Shown piece by piece: positions 19,302 to 28,812 of a DNA stretch of 64,000 nt. Under the pieces are notes generated by a model. It saw only the letters and a list, made by a program, of their open reading frames with translations. It was not told the DNA's origin and searched no databases. How positions within the stretch are numbered: the stretch's first letter is position 1; each line of letters starts with the position of its first letter. Position numbers and translations under genes: made by a program. Source of the stretch: Paenibacillus humicola (GTDB lineage Bacteria; Bacillota; Bacilli; Paenibacillales; Paenibacillaceae); contig NZ_JAQGPL010000001.1 in NCBI RefSeq assembly GCF_028826105.1, positions 1,700,501-1,764,500 of the forward strand. Reading direction: 5' to 3'.

Positions 19302-20120
19302 ATGTTAACGCATAACTGGCTATATGATGCGATGCTGTATATTTACGCCCTGAGCCTTCTGTTTTATTTCTCCGATTTCGTGGAACGAAATCGGCAGGCG
19401 AAACGGATGGGAACAGGGCTGCTTATTTTCGTTTGGATTCTGCAGACGGCGTTTCTCGTACACCGGATCATTTCGCATTTGAATATGACGTTCATGACAT
19501 TGTCGGAATATTTGCTTATGTTTTCCTGGCTGCTGATCACGGTTTCACTGGCGATCAGCCGGTTTTTTCGGATCGAATTGTTCGTTTTTTTCGTCAATGT
19601 CATCGGGTTTGCCGTGCTGACGCTCAATCTGTTCGGCATCGGGCAGGGCGCGTCCTTGGCGCGATGGGAAATCGTCCGCCATCTGCTGATCGTACATATT
19701 ACCCTTATGATCGGGGCTTATGTCGCCTTTACCGTCGGCGCCGTTTTTTCCGGCATGTACCTTTTTCTCCATCGCCGATTGAAAGGGAAACAGTGGACGA
19801 AGTCGGTGCAGCGCCTGCCGAGTCTCGAAATGATCGAAAAAATGATGAGCCGATCGGCGCTGATCGGCACGCCTCTTCTGACGATGTCGCTGGCGGTTGC
19901 GGTCACGTCGATTTTGACGGAAGGTCGCTACCTGCTGCTGCTTGATTTAAAGGTGCTGACGTCTTTCGCCGCCTTGGCGCTGTATATCGTCAATGTTCTG
20001 GAGCACCGGTGGTTCGACAGGCCGGGCGGAAAAACGGCGCGGTGGGACCTGATTTGCTTCGCCGTCCTGGTGCTCAGCCTGCTGCTGAACCGGCTGTCGA
20101 GTTTTCACGGGTGGTCGTAG
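19302..20120 (+). CDS. hemX: HemX/CcsA-type integral membrane protein
   Basis: 272 residues, about eight transmembrane segments, with the cytochrome c assembly (CcsA) domain signature in the middle (ALARWEIVRHLLIVH-like region and GAYVAFTVGAVFSGMYLFLH). The order hemA-hemX matches B. subtilis, where HemX is a membrane protein that negatively affects the amount of HemA. An in-frame GTG exists at 19290, but GGAGG is best spaced for the ATG at 19302 (MLTHNWLYD). A role in heme handling fits the neighbours, but the molecular activity is not established. Confidence 0.88.
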   Translation: MLTHNWLYDAMLYIYALSLLFYFSDFVERNRQAKRMGTGLLIFVWILQTAFLVHRIISHLNMTFMTLSEYLLMFSWLLITVSLAISRFFRIELFVFFVNVIGFAVLTLNLFGIGQGASLARWEIVRHLLIVHITLMIGAYVAFTVGAVFSGMYLFLHRRLKGKQWTKSVQRLPSLEMIEKMMSRSALIGTPLLTMSLAVAVTSILTEGRYLLLLDLKVLTSFAALALYIVNVLEHRWFDRPGGKTARWDLICFAVLVLSLLLNRLSSFHGWS

Positions 20121-20132
20121 AAGCGAAGGGGA

Positions 20133-20816
20133 GTGGCGATATTGGCGGGCTTTTATCCGGTTATGCTGTCCTTGAACCAAAAAAAATGCGTAGTTGTCGG
20201 CGGCGGTACGGTTGCCGCCCGCAAAGTGCGGGGGCTGCTCGAAGGCGGGGCGGATTCGGTCGTTGTCGTCAGCCCGCAGTCATGCGGCGAGCTGGAACGG
20301 CTGGCGTCCGAAGGGTCTATTCGGCTCGTGCGCAGGGAATACAAGGAAGAGGACGCGGAAGGCGCGTTTCTGCTCGTTGCGGCGGCGGACGATCCGGCAG
20401 TGAACCGGATGGCCGTGCGTACGGCCGAGAAAGCCGGCGCGCTCGTCAACGCGGCGGACGCGTTTGAATCCGGCGGGTTTGTGACGCCGGCCGTCGTGCG
20501 CCGGGGCGATCTGGTCATCGCGGTCACGACCGCAGGGGCAAGCCCGGCGTTGGCGGGCCTTATCGCCGGCGAGCTCGGCGAGCGGTACGGCGAAGATTAC
20601 GCGCGGCGGCTGGACAAGCTGCGAAGCCTCCGCGACAGGCTGGCCGCCGAAACGGCGGACGGAACGCTGAAGCGGGTCGTCCTGCGCATGGCGGCCGCAG
20701 AAATGCTGCATGACCGGCGCGGCGAAACGCAGGCCGGAACGGCGGATCGGCGAAATGAACCGATCGAGCAATGGATGCTGCGGCTGCTGGCCGCAGCCGG
20801 TGGGGGGCAGTTGTAA
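20133..20816 (+). CDS. Precorrin-2 dehydrogenase / siroheme synthase N-terminal domain protein
   Basis: 227 residues with the NAD-binding domain of Met8p/CysG-N/Yln[22 protein letters not shown] at the start, then the central [31 protein letters not shown], the conserved dimer-helix motif. It oxidizes precorrin-2 to sirohydrochlorin and may also insert iron. B. subtilis keeps its version with sulfate-reduction genes; here it lies inside the hem operon, next to the SUMT-HemD fusion that makes its substrate. Start is GTG 20133, close behind GAAGGGGA; a TTG at 20142 (MAGFYPVML) is better spaced and equally likely. Its stop overlaps the hemC start by one base. Confidence 0.88.
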   Translation: MAILAGFYPVMLSLNQKKCVVVGGGTVAARKVRGLLEGGADSVVVVSPQSCGELERLASEGSIRLVRREYKEEDAEGAFLLVAAADDPAVNRMAVRTAEKAGALVNAADAFESGGFVTPAVVRRGDLVIAVTTAGASPALAGLIAGELGERYGEDYARRLDKLRSLRDRLAAETADGTLKRVVLRMAAAEMLHDRRGETQAGTADRRNEPIEQWMLRLLAAAGGGQL

Positions 20817-21787
20817 TGGTACAGGCAGGCAAGAGGCGGCGCACAATCGTCGTCGGAACGAGGCAGAGCGCATTGGCGCTTACGCAAACGGGACAGGTGA
20901 TCGGTGAGCTGACAAGGCTTGCCGGGAAGCTTGGAATCGAGGCTGATTTCGAAATCCGCAAAATCGTGACGAAAGGCGACCGGATTTTGGACGTCACGCT
21001 GTCCAAGGTGGGCGGCAAGGGGCTGTTCGTGAAAGAAATCGAGCAGGCGCTGCTGGACGGTGACATCGATTTGGCCGTGCACAGCATGAAGGATATGCCC
21101 TACGAGCTTCCGGAAGGGCTTGTGAACGGGGCGGTGCCGAAGCGCGTCGATCCCCGCGACTGCCTCGTCAGCCGCGATGGGCTGGGGCTGACGGAGCTTC
21201 CGCAAGGCGCGCGGGTCGGGACGAGCAGTCTGCGTCGCGCCAGCCAGCTGCTTGCGGCGCGGCCGGATTTGAAGCTCGAATCCGTCCGCGGCAATATCGA
21301 TACCCGCATCCGCAAGCTGGAATCGGAAGGCTTCGACGCGGTGGTGCTCGCCGCCGCAGGTCTTTACCGTATGGGGTGGGAGGCGAAAATTTCGGCCTAC
21401 ATCCCGCCGGATGTCTGCGTTCCGGCCGTCGGGCAGGGAGCGCTCGGCGTCGAATGCCGCGCCGATGACGCCGAAGTGCGCCGGCTGCTGGAGCGGTACG
21501 AGGACCCGGATACGGCGCTCGCCGTCCGGGCGGAGCGCAGCTTTCTCGGGGCGCTGAACGGCGGCTGCCAAATCCCGATCGGCGCTTATGCGACAATTGC
21601 CGGTCCGTCCGATGAACCGGGCGGCCGGCCGCTCTTGGAAATGACCGGCATCGTAGGCACGCCGGACGGCAAGGTGCTGCTCAAGGAGACGCGCAGGGGA
21701 AGCGATCCGGAGCGGCTGGGCAAGGAAACGGCGGATGCGCTGAAGGAGAGAGGCGCGGACCGCATTTTGGCGGAAGTTGGGGGATAA
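20816..21787 (+). CDS. hemC: Porphobilinogen deaminase (hydroxymethylbilane synthase)
   Basis: 323 residues. The N-terminal motif [19 protein letters not shown] and the cofactor-attachment loop [13 protein letters not shown] with Cys251, which carries the dipyrromethane primer, identify it. It condenses four porphobilinogens into hydroxymethylbilane. The ATG overlaps the preceding TAA (TAATG) and has a G-rich site (GGGGGG), indicating coupled translation. The longer frame from 20771 overlaps the previous gene by 46 bases and is less likely. The next gene starts three bases after its stop. Confidence 0.96.
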   Translation: MVQAGKRRRTIVVGTRQSALALTQTGQVIGELTRLAGKLGIEADFEIRKIVTKGDRILDVTLSKVGGKGLFVKEIEQALLDGDIDLAVHSMKDMPYELPEGLVNGAVPKRVDPRDCLVSRDGLGLTELPQGARVGTSSLRRASQLLAARPDLKLESVRGNIDTRIRKLESEGFDAVVLAAAGLYRMGWEAKISAYIPPDVCVPAVGQGALGVECRADDAEVRRLLERYEDPDTALAVRAERSFLGALNGGCQIPIGAYATIAGPSDEPGGRPLLEMTGIVGTPDGKVLLKETRRGSDPERLGKETADALKERGADRILAEVGG

Positions 21788-21790
21788 ACG

Positions 21791-23359
21791 ATGGCGAAGG
21801 GGAAAGTTTATCTGGTCGGTGCCGGTCCCGGCGATCCGAAGCTGATTACCGTGAGAGGGCTGGAGTGCATCAAGGCTTGCGACGTCATCGTGTACGACCG
21901 GCTGGCCAGTCCGCGGCTGTTGAAGCATGTGAAGCCGGGAGCGGAAAAAATTTACGTGGGCAAGCTTCCGGACCGGCATACGATGAAGCAGGAGGAGATC
22001 AACCGGCTGCTGGTCGACCTTGCCCTTGAAGGGAAGGTCGTCACCCGGCTGAAGGGCGGCGATCCGACGATTTTCGGACGCGTCGGGGAAGAGGCCGAGC
22101 TGCTGCAGGAGCACGGCATCGAGTTCGATATCGTGCCCGGCATTACGTCGGCGATCGCGGTTCCGGCGTATGCCGGCATCCCGGTGACGCACCGCGATCT
22201 GGCTTCGTCGCTTTCGATCATTACCGGGCATGAAAGTCCGGACAAGCTCGACCGTTCCATTCAATGGGACAAAGTGACCCAAGCGACGGGCACGCTTATT
22301 TTCCTGATGGGCGTGGCCAAAATCGGCTACATTGCCGAACAGCTGATGAAATACGGCCGACCGCCGGAAACGCCGGTGGCGCTTATCAGGTGGGGAACGC
22401 GCGTCGAGCAGCAGACGGTGACGGGCACGCTGGCCACGATCGAGGCGGTCGTCAAGGCGGCCGATTTTCAGCCGCCGGCCGTCATCGTCGTCGGCGAAGT
22501 CGTCAGGCAGCGCGAGAAGCTGCGGTGGTACGAGCGCAAGCCGCTGTTCGGGACGCGCGTGCTTGTGACCCGCGCCCGCGCGCAAAACAGCGAGCTGGCG
22601 GATCGAATCGAGGAGCTTGGCGGGGAACCGTGCGAATTTCCTGTCATCGAGACGCGCGAACCGGCGGACCCGGACGCTCGGGCGGGGATCGAAAGTGCAC
22701 TGCAGCAGGCGGAAAGCTACGACTGGCTTATGTTTACGAGCGCCAACGGCGTGGAATATTTCTGGCGGTGGCTGCGCCGTTTCCGGATTGATATCCGGCG
22801 GTTCAACCGTGCGCGCGTCGCCGCCGTCGGGCCGAAGACCGCTGAGGCGCTGGAGCATCGGGGGCTGTATGCGATGGAGCTGCCGGTAAAATTTCAGGCC
22901 GAAGGGCTGCTGGAAAGCTTGGAAGGCTCGCTGAAGCCGGGCCAGCGGGTGCTGCTCCCGCGAGGCGATCTGGCCAGGGAGATACTCCCCCGGGATCTGA
23001 AAGAGAGTGGACTCGAGCCGGTCGTGCTCGATGTGTACGAAACGGTTATTGCCGAGAATCAGGACGCGGAGACGCTGGAGCTGCTGCTTCGCGGCGAAGT
23101 CGACGTCGTGACGTTCGCCAGCTCGTCTTCCGTCACGAATCTGCTTCAGGTGATGCGCCGGATGGGCGTCAGCGAGCCGGCCGAAGCGCTGCGGGCAGCG
23201 GAAATCGCATGCATCGGCCCGGTTACGGCCAAGACGGCCCGCGAAGCCGGGCTTTCCGTCGCGATCGAGTCCGAGGAAGCAACGATTGAGGCGCTGATCG
23301 GGGCGATCGCCGCGTCGCGCCAAGCCAAACGTTTTTCGAATGAAGGAGGGGCCGATTGA
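21791..23359 (+). CDS. Fused uroporphyrinogen-III C-methyltransferase / uroporphyrinogen-III synthase
   Basis: 522 residues in two domains. Residues 1 to about 245 are a SUMT (CobA) methylase: [33 protein letters not shown] and [21 protein letters not shown] are the SAM- and substrate-binding signatures. From about 252 on is a HemD domain ([18 protein letters not shown] to the C-terminus). The protein therefore cyclizes hydroxymethylbilane to uroporphyrinogen III and methylates it to precorrin-2, joining the heme and siroheme/cobalamin branches. Such fusions occur in Paenibacillus and clostridia, whereas B. subtilis has separate enzymes. Four bases after hemC; hemB starts one base after its stop. 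Confidence 0.95.
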   Translation: MAKGKVYLVGAGPGDPKLITVRGLECIKACDVIVYDRLASPRLLKHVKPGAEKIYVGKLPDRHTMKQEEINRLLVDLALEGKVVTRLKGGDPTIFGRVGEEAELLQEHGIEFDIVPGITSAIAVPAYAGIPVTHRDLASSLSIITGHESPDKLDRSIQWDKVTQATGTLIFLMGVAKIGYIAEQLMKYGRPPETPVALIRWGTRVEQQTVTGTLATIEAVVKAADFQPPAVIVVGEVVRQREKLRWYERKPLFGTRVLVTRARAQNSELADRIEELGGEPCEFPVIETREPADPDARAGIESALQQAESYDWLMFTSANGVEYFWRWLRRFRIDIRRFNRARVAAVGPKTAEALEHRGLYAMELPVKFQAEGLLESLEGSLKPGQRVLLPRGDLAREILPRDLKESGLEPVVLDVYETVIAENQDAETLELLLRGEVDVVTFASSSSVTNLLQVMRRMGVSEPAEALRAAEIACIGPVTAKTAREAGLSVAIESEEATIEALIGAIAASRQAKRFSNEGGAD

Positions 23360-23360
23360 G

Positions 23361-24356
23361 ATGAGTTTTCCGCTTAACCGCCATCGGCGGCTGCGCCGGA
23401 CGCCGGCGCTTCGCAGCATGGTGAGAGAAACACAGCTGACGGCAAACGATTTTATCTATCCGATTTTCGTTACGCATGGAAGCGGCGTCAAGGAGGAAAT
23501 TCCTTCGATGCCGGGCGTGTATCATTTTTCGATCGATACGCTGAAGGAGGAGATCGACCGGGTGGTCGCGGCGGGCGTCCCGTCGGTGCTGCTTTTCGGC
23601 GTGCCGGAGCATAAAGATGCGGAGGGCACGTCGGCTTACGAATCGAACGGCATCGTCCAGGAGGCGGTCCGCGCGGTCAAAGGGTGGGCGCCGCAGCTCG
23701 TCGTCGTCGCCGATACCTGTCTGTGCCAGTTTACGGATACCGGCCACTGCGGCGTCGTGCACGTGCACGAGACGACAGGCGAGGCGGAGATCGACAACGA
23801 CGCATCGCTGGCGCTGCTGGTGAAGACGGCCGTCTCGCAGGCGCAGGCGGGAGCCGACATCATCGCACCGTCCAATATGATGGACGGCTTTGTCTCGGCG
23901 ATTCGCAGCGGACTCGACGAGGCGGGCTTCGAAATGGTGCCGATTCTGTCGTATTCGGTCAAATACGCTTCGGCCTATTACGGGCCTTTCCGCGATGCGG
24001 CCCATTCCGCGCCGCAGTTCGGCGACCGCAAGACGTACCAGATGGATCCGGCCAACGTGCGCGAAGCGCTGCGCGAGGCGGAATCGGATGTGCTCGAGGG
24101 AGCGGACATGCTGATGGTCAAACCTGCGCTCGCTTATTTGGACGTTGTCCGGCTGCTCAAGGAATCCTTCGACCTGCCGGTCGTAACGTACAACGTCAGC
24201 GCCGAATATTCGATGGTCAAGGCGGCGGCCGCCAGCGGCTGGATCGACGAGAAGGCGATCGTCATGGAGACGCTCACCGGGATGAAGCGGGCCGGCGCGG
24301 ATTTGATCATTACGTATCATGCGCTTGACGCGGCGCGTTGGCTGCAGGGCGAATAA
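23361..24356 (+). CDS. hemB: Delta-aminolevulinic acid dehydratase (porphobilinogen synthase)
   Basis: 331 residues. The active-site lysines are Lys201 ([11 protein letters not shown]) and Lys254 ([10 protein letters not shown]). The three-cysteine zinc site Cys120, Cys122, Cys130 ([14 protein letters not shown]) marks the zinc-dependent form and has the same numbering as E. coli HemB. It joins two aminolevulinates into porphobilinogen. AAGGAGGGG nine bases before the ATG at 23361 decides the start over an upstream ATG at 23340 that lies inside the preceding gene. Confidence 0.97.
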   Translation: MSFPLNRHRRLRRTPALRSMVRETQLTANDFIYPIFVTHGSGVKEEIPSMPGVYHFSIDTLKEEIDRVVAAGVPSVLLFGVPEHKDAEGTSAYESNGIVQEAVRAVKGWAPQLVVVADTCLCQFTDTGHCGVVHVHETTGEAEIDNDASLALLVKTAVSQAQAGADIIAPSNMMDGFVSAIRSGLDEAGFEMVPILSYSVKYASAYYGPFRDAAHSAPQFGDRKTYQMDPANVREALREAESDVLEGADMLMVKPALAYLDVVRLLKESFDLPVVTYNVSAEYSMVKAAAASGWIDEKAIVMETLTGMKRAGADLIITYHALDAARWLQGE

Positions 24357-24401
24357 GAGGCAGGCGGCAAGGCCATTTCTTAACGGTCAGGAGTGAGGGC
24401 A

Positions 24402-25703
24402 ATGAGCAAGCAAGCTCATAAACGATCGGACGAGCGCTCCAAGGAGGCGTTCTCCCAGGCGAAAAGGCTGATCCCCGGCGGCGTCAATTCCCCGGTCCGC
24501 GCGTTCCGGTCGGTCGGGTTGACGCCGGTGTACGTCGAACGCGGCGACGGATGCCGGGTTTATGACATTGACGGGAACCGTTACATCGATTACGTCGGTT
24601 CATGGGGGCCGCTCATCGTGGGTCACGCCCATCCCGAGGTCGTCGAAGCGATCAAACGCACGGCGGAAAAAGGGACGAGCTTCGGCGCGCCGACCGAACT
24701 GGAAACGAGGATGGCGGAGCTCGTTTGTGAGCGCGTGCCGTCGGTCGAGATGGTCCGGATGGTCAATTCCGGAACCGAGGCCACGATGAGCGCGCTTCGT
24801 CTGGCGCGGGGATATACGAAACGGAGCAAAATCGTTAAATTCGAAGGCTCGTACCACGGCCATGCCGATTCGCTGCTGATCAAAGCGGGCTCCGGCGTCG
24901 CTACGCTCGGCCTGCCGGACAGCCCGGGCGTGCCGGAAAGCGTCGCTTCGCACACGATTACGGTTCCGTATAACGATATCGAGTCGGTCAAGCTGGCGTT
25001 CGAAACGTACGGCGAGCAGATCGCCTGCATCATCGTCGAGCCCGTCGCCGGCAACATGGGCGTTGTGCCGCCGCTCCCCGGCTTCCTGACCGGGCTGCGC
25101 GAAATTACGAGCCGATACGGCAGCCTGCTCGTTTTCGACGAGGTGATGACCGGCTTCCGGGTCGGCTACCATTCCGCGCAGGGCCTCTACGGCATTACGC
25201 CGGATCTGACGTGCCTCGGCAAAGTGATCGGCGGCGGGCTGCCGGTCGGCGCTTACGGCGGCAAGCGCGAAATCATGGAGATGATTGCGCCGAGCGGCCC
25301 GATTTATCAGGCGGGCACGCTGTCGGGCAATCCGCTGGCGATGGCCGCCGGCTATACGACGCTCAGCCTGCTGAAGCCGGAGACGTACGAGCGGCTGGAG
25401 CGGTTGTCCGTCAGACTGCAGCTCGGCTTCGAGGCGAATGCGGCGAAGCACGGCGTTCCATGCACGATCAACCGCGTCGGCTCGATGATCTGCCCGTTTT
25501 TCACGGGCGAGACGGTCATCAATTATGAAACGGCGAAAACGTCCGACCTGGAGCGGTTCAAGGCGTATTTCGCCGCGATGCTCGACTTGGGCGTCAGCTT
25601 GGCGCCCTCCCAGTTCGAGGGCATGTTCGTGTCCGCGGCGCACGACGAAACGGCGATCGACGCCACGATCGCCGCGCACGACGAAGCGCTGCGCCGCCTT
25701 TAG
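24402..25703 (+). CDS. hemL: Glutamate-1-semialdehyde 2,1-aminomutase
   Basis: 433 residues of a fold-type I, class III aminotransferase. PLP lysine is Lys274 ([17 protein letters not shown]); [11 protein letters not shown] supplies the cofactor aspartate, and [14 protein letters not shown] and the phosphate-loop sequences are conserved. It makes 5-aminolevulinate from glutamate-1-semialdehyde, completing the set for uroporphyrinogen III within this operon. GGAGTGAGG precedes the ATG at 24402; a GTG at 24393 is too close to that site. The order hemA-X-C-D-B-L matches B. subtilis. Confidence 0.97.
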   Translation: MSKQAHKRSDERSKEAFSQAKRLIPGGVNSPVRAFRSVGLTPVYVERGDGCRVYDIDGNRYIDYVGSWGPLIVGHAHPEVVEAIKRTAEKGTSFGAPTELETRMAELVCERVPSVEMVRMVNSGTEATMSALRLARGYTKRSKIVKFEGSYHGHADSLLIKAGSGVATLGLPDSPGVPESVASHTITVPYNDIESVKLAFETYGEQIACIIVEPVAGNMGVVPPLPGFLTGLREITSRYGSLLVFDEVMTGFRVGYHSAQGLYGITPDLTCLGKVIGGGLPVGAYGGKREIMEMIAPSGPIYQAGTLSGNPLAMAAGYTTLSLLKPETYERLERLSVRLQLGFEANAAKHGVPCTINRVGSMICPFFTGETVINYETAKTSDLERFKAYFAAMLDLGVSLAPSQFEGMFVSAAHDETAIDATIAAHDEALRRL

Positions 25704-25718
25704 GAATCGGGCGGTCAG

Positions 25719-26699
25719 ATGCGCGAAAATTTTTGGACGTATCGGCGAAACGGCGAATGGCTGGAAATGGCGGCGGAAACGATCGCTGCAATGTCCGGCC
25801 CGGCCGCTTCGCGGACAAAGCCTCTTGAGGCCGGGAGTCATCCGCACGACGTGCGGCTTTGGCTGCTGGCTCTCGCCGTTTTTCCGCCGAAATGGGTCAA
25901 CCGCCTGTTCTCGGCCGGCGGCATCCGGTGCGAGCGCGGCATCGTGAAGCTGCGGACGTTCGAGGCTGCGGATCCGGCAGCCGATCCGATGTACCGTTTG
26001 GCGCAGCTCCCGCCTGTATCTCCGCTCGCAGCGGCCGTCCTGTACGAGGACGATTGGTGCCTCGTCCTGGACAAGCCGTCCGGCATGCCCGTTCATCCGT
26101 CGCGGCCGGGCGAGCGGGGGACGCTGGACGAAGCGTGCGCCAGACTTGGCTTGGAGCGGAACGACCCGCTGCCGGCGAAGCATATTCACCGGCTCGACGA
26201 TGACACGGCCGGCCCGGTGCTGTATGCGAAAAACGATCTGGCGCAGCAGCGGCTGGACGAAGCGATGCGCGCGAAGCGGATCGAACGGCAGTATGAAGCG
26301 CTCGTGCACGGCGTTATGCGGCGCCGGCGCGGCACGATCGAGGCGCCGATCGGCAGGGACCGTCATCACGGCTCGCGCAGACGGGTATCCGCTTCGGGCG
26401 AGCGGGCGGTCACCCATTATGAGACGGTCCGTATTTATGCGGAAGCCTCGCTTGTCAAGCTGCGGCTGGAGACCGGCCGAACACACCAAATCCGCGTTCA
26501 TATGAGCCATATCGGCTATCCTCTGATCGGGGACGCGCTGTACGGCGGAAGCACCCGGCTGCTCGGCCATCAGGCGCTGCGCGGCGAACGGCTTACGTTC
26601 GCCCACCCTTTTACAGGACATCCCGTCGAAGTGACGTCTCCGGCGCCCGATTGGTTCCTTCAGCTGGAGGCCGGGCTTGTCCGTTCGCGAAAATCGTAG
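25719..26699 (+). CDS. RluA/RluD-family 23S rRNA/tRNA pseudouridine synthase
   Basis: 326 residues. The catalytic motif HRLDDDTAGPVLYAKND contains the essential Asp of the RluA family (canonical HRLDxxTSG; here Ala replaces Ser). Other family motifs are VLYEDDWCLVLDKPSGMPVHPS and LRLETGRTHQIRVHMSHIGYPLIGD. The N-terminal 100 residues (including FPPKWVNRLFSAGGIRCERG) resemble a worn S4-like RNA-binding domain. The target RNA base cannot be predicted. It starts 15 bases after hemL with a weak ribosome site, so it may be translated by read-through of the hem message. It precedes spoVID. Confidence 0.88.
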   Translation: MRENFWTYRRNGEWLEMAAETIAAMSGPAASRTKPLEAGSHPHDVRLWLLALAVFPPKWVNRLFSAGGIRCERGIVKLRTFEAADPAADPMYRLAQLPPVSPLAAAVLYEDDWCLVLDKPSGMPVHPSRPGERGTLDEACARLGLERNDPLPAKHIHRLDDDTAGPVLYAKNDLAQQRLDEAMRAKRIERQYEALVHGVMRRRRGTIEAPIGRDRHHGSRRRVSASGERAVTHYETVRIYAEASLVKLRLETGRTHQIRVHMSHIGYPLIGDALYGGSTRLLGHQALRGERLTFAHPFTGHPVEVTSPAPDWFLQLEAGLVRSRKS

Positions 26700-26785
26700 T
26701 CATGCCTGCCTTTCCCGGGCCATATAGATAAATAGAGCCGAAAGCTGTAACCAAGCTTTAAGTAGGGGAGAGGAGGAGGACAAAC

Positions 26786-28270
26786 GTGCACAATCAATCG
26801 AACGGATTGCGGTTTGACGTATATGAACGCGTGCATTTGCCCGATACGCTCGCGGCGATCGACGAGCTGGATGAGATCGAGCTTGTTCCCCGGATTCAAA
26901 TCGTGCATCAAGGGCAGCAGGTGATCCTGAAGGGCCATCTGCTGCTGTCCGGCGCCTATCGCGCGCAAAACGAATCCGAAGCGGCGCAGGCGCTGGAGCA
27001 CCGGATCCCGGTTGAAATTACGCTGCCGTTAAACCGGGTGAACCGGCTCGACGATATTGCCGTCGAGATCGACAACTTCGACGTCGATCTGCTGTCGGCG
27101 CGGACGCTCAACGTAACCGGCGTGCTATCGTTATACGGCCTTGAGCTGGAGCAGCCGAGCGAACAGGAGAGCTGGCGGCACGAGGAGCCTTTCACCGTCG
27201 TGCATGCGCGGGATGCAGAGGAGGGCGGCGGCCAGACCGGGCGCCAGGAAAGTACGCCGGGCTTCGGCGGATGGGCGGCGCCGCCGACGCAGACGTTCCG
27301 CGAGGCGGCGCAGCGCGAAGCCGACGCCCGCGAAGCCGCGGAGCGCGAGGCGGCCGCGCGCCATGAAGCGGAGGCCCAAGAAGCCGCGCAGCGCGAGGCG
27401 GAGGCGCAAGAATTTGCGCGGCGCGAGGCGGAGGCGCAAGAATTTGCGCGGCGCGAGGCGGAGGCGCAAGAAGCTGCGCGGCGCGAAGCGGAGGCGCAAG
27501 AAGCTGCGCAGCGCGAAGCGGAAGCGCAGGAAGCCGCGCGGCGCGAAGCGGAGGAGCTGGAGGACGCCCGGCGCGAAGCGGAGGCCTGGGCGGCTTACCG
27601 CCGGGAGCAGGAGCAGGAAGCGTTCCAAGCGGCGCAGGCCGGGCAGGCCGAGGGCCCGCGGGAGCTGGAGTCGGACCAATGGGAGCTTGCTTACAGCGAC
27701 GACGGACCGCAGCAGGACGATGCGTCCTTCGCCGCAGAACCTGGCTTCCCGTCCGGTTCGCAGCAGGACTTCAGCTTCGAATCGGAGCGGCAGCCTTTCG
27801 GAACGGCAGAGCCGGAAAGCCAGGCGCAGCCTGAATTCGGAGCGGCGCAGCCGTTTGGGGACGTTACCGCCGCCGAGGCCGATTCGGGAAAAAAAGAGAT
27901 GCGCGTCGCGCTCGGCAGCAAGCCGCTTCAGGATGCGGAGCCTGCCGGAGGCATCGGCTTCCGCTCGCTGCTGCAGTCGAGTCTCCGGGAGCAGGAGGCG
28001 CGGGCGGCCGCGGAGCAGTCGGCCCAAGCCGAAGCCGAGGCCGAGGCCGAGAAGCAGGCGATCGCCGAAGAAATCGAATTGAAAAATCTGTTCCTGGGCA
28101 GCGCTTTTGAGGACCGGTCGTTCCGCAAGGTGCGGCTGTGCATCGTACAGCGGGATGAAACGCTCGAAACGATCGCCGGACGCTACCAGCTGCAGCCGCG
28201 CGAAATCGCGCTTTACAATCGGCTTTCCGACCAGAACGTCAGCGAAGGCCAGGTGCTGTATATTCCGTGA
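26786..28270 (+). CDS. spoVID: Stage VI sporulation protein D (spore coat encasement)
   Basis: 494 residues. The N-terminal 130 residues (LRFDVYERVHLPDTLAAIDELDEIELVPRIQIV-type start) are the conserved SpoVID morphogenetic domain; the C-terminus is a LysM domain (CIVQRDETLETIAGRY to VLYIP, about 450-494). Between them is a charged Glu-Ala-Arg repeat region forming a predicted coiled coil (about 172-275) and a disordered Gln/Glu-rich linker. SpoVID drives encasement of the forespore by coat layers and binds SafA; a SafA-like gene lies 30 kb downstream. GTG start after AGGAGGAGGA. Position between hemL and valS is as in B. subtilis. The expanded middle repeat is unusual in regularity. Confidence 0.9.
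   Translation: MHNQSNGLRFDVYERVHLPDTLAAIDELDEIELVPRIQIVHQGQQVILKGHLLLSGAYRAQNESEAAQALEHRIPVEITLPLNRVNRLDDIAVEIDNFDVDLLSARTLNVTGVLSLYGLELEQPSEQESWRHEEPFTVVHARDAEEGGGQTGRQESTPGFGGWAAPPTQTFREAAQREADAREAAEREAAARHEAEAQEAAQREAEAQEFARREAEAQEFARREAEAQEAARREAEAQEAAQREAEAQEAARREAEELEDARREAEAWAAYRREQEQEAFQAAQAGQAEGPRELESDQWELAYSDDGPQQDDASFAAEPGFPSGSQQDFSFESERQPFGTAEPESQAQPEFGAAQPFGDVTAAEADSGKKEMRVALGSKPLQDAEPAGGIGFRSLLQSSLREQEARAAAEQSAQAEAEAEAEKQAIAEEIELKNLFLGSAFEDRSFRKVRLCIVQRDETLETIAGRYQLQPREIALYNRLSDQNVSEGQVLYIP
27301..27612 (+). repeat. Tandem 30-bp repeats encoding EAQEAARREA-type decapeptides
   Basis: Within spoVID about ten imperfect copies of a 30-base unit (core GCGGAGGCGCAAGAA and GCGCGGCGCGA) encode decapeptides such as EAQEFARREA. 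Two adjacent copies near 27395-27460 are identical, pointing to recent duplication. The product is a highly charged helical rod. Confidence 0.85.
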
Positions 28271-28290
28271 AGCCGGCTTGTCCGGAACGG

Positions 28291-28332
28291 ATCCCTCCCG
28301 AAGTCCCGGTTAAGGGCGCGGGAGGGATTTTG
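28291..28332 (+). terminator. Terminator of spoVID
   Basis: Perfect ten-base arms ATCCCTCCCG (28291-28300) and CGGGAGGGAT (28319-28328), followed by TTTTGG. Confidence 0.85.
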
Positions 28333-28392
28333 GCGTCCCAGGCGTTTAAGGGGACAAGCCGTATGACGGGCGACATAGGCCATGCGCCGGGA

Positions 28393-28422
28393 TTGACGCG
28401 TCGGATTGAAAACGTGTATGAT
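28393..28422 (+). promoter_or_regulatory. Probable sigma-A promoter of valS
   Basis: TTGACG (28393-28398), 18-base spacer, TATGAT (28417-28422). It starts the T-box leader of valS. Confidence 0.6.
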
Positions 28423-28454
28423 AGCAGATATAGGTTATACTTTCATGTAAAGAC

Positions 28455-28718
28455 GTTGAAAGGGAAGTGTGGCAGCAATGCCTTCAGAGAGCGGCGCCGT
28501 AATGCTGAAAGGCCCGCAGGACGAACCTGCCACTGGTCGCCCCCGAGTTGCCCGGATGAAGCGGAAATGCCGTCAGTTCGGGCCGGCCGCAGCCGTTATC
28601 TGCTTACAAGTGTCGCATGCGCGGCCCGCACCGGGCTGTCAGCGAAACAAAGGTGGTACCGCGGAAGCAATACCTTTCGTCCTTTGCCGTTCAGGTCAGG
28701 GGGCGAAAGGTATTTTTT
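28455..28718 (+). promoter_or_regulatory. T-box riboswitch controlling valS
   Basis: The hallmark AAAGGTGGTACCGCG is at 28649-28663. It is followed by an intrinsic terminator (AATACCTTTCG at 28669-28679 with CGAAAGGTATT at 28704-28714, then T's to 28718) that can be replaced by an antiterminator using the T-box bases. Upstream, AGAGAG (near 28485), GCTGAAA and GAGTTGCC are typical stem I elements. A GTC at 28536-28538, next to GCCCCCGAGTTG, is the likely valine specifier. Uncharged tRNA-Val would bind and allow read-through into valS. Confidence 0.92.
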
Positions 28719-28812
28719 GTATACCTTGTAATCTTGAAGAAGCTTCGCAGGTCCGGCAGAGGCGCGCAAAGCCGATGGATGCGGACGTGCGAACAGATGG
28801 AGGGTGCATCGA

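Noticed and set aside
20597..23419. Open reading frame of 940 codons on the minus strand opposite hemC and the hemD fusion
   Set aside because: High-GC antisense frame; composition rich in Arg, His, Asp and Leu, as produced by reading well-supported genes backwards. No ribosome site and no recognisable domain.
24600..26621. Minus-strand frame of 673 codons opposite hemL and the RluA gene
   Set aside because: Shadow of two confident plus-strand genes, with the same Arg/Ala-rich composition.
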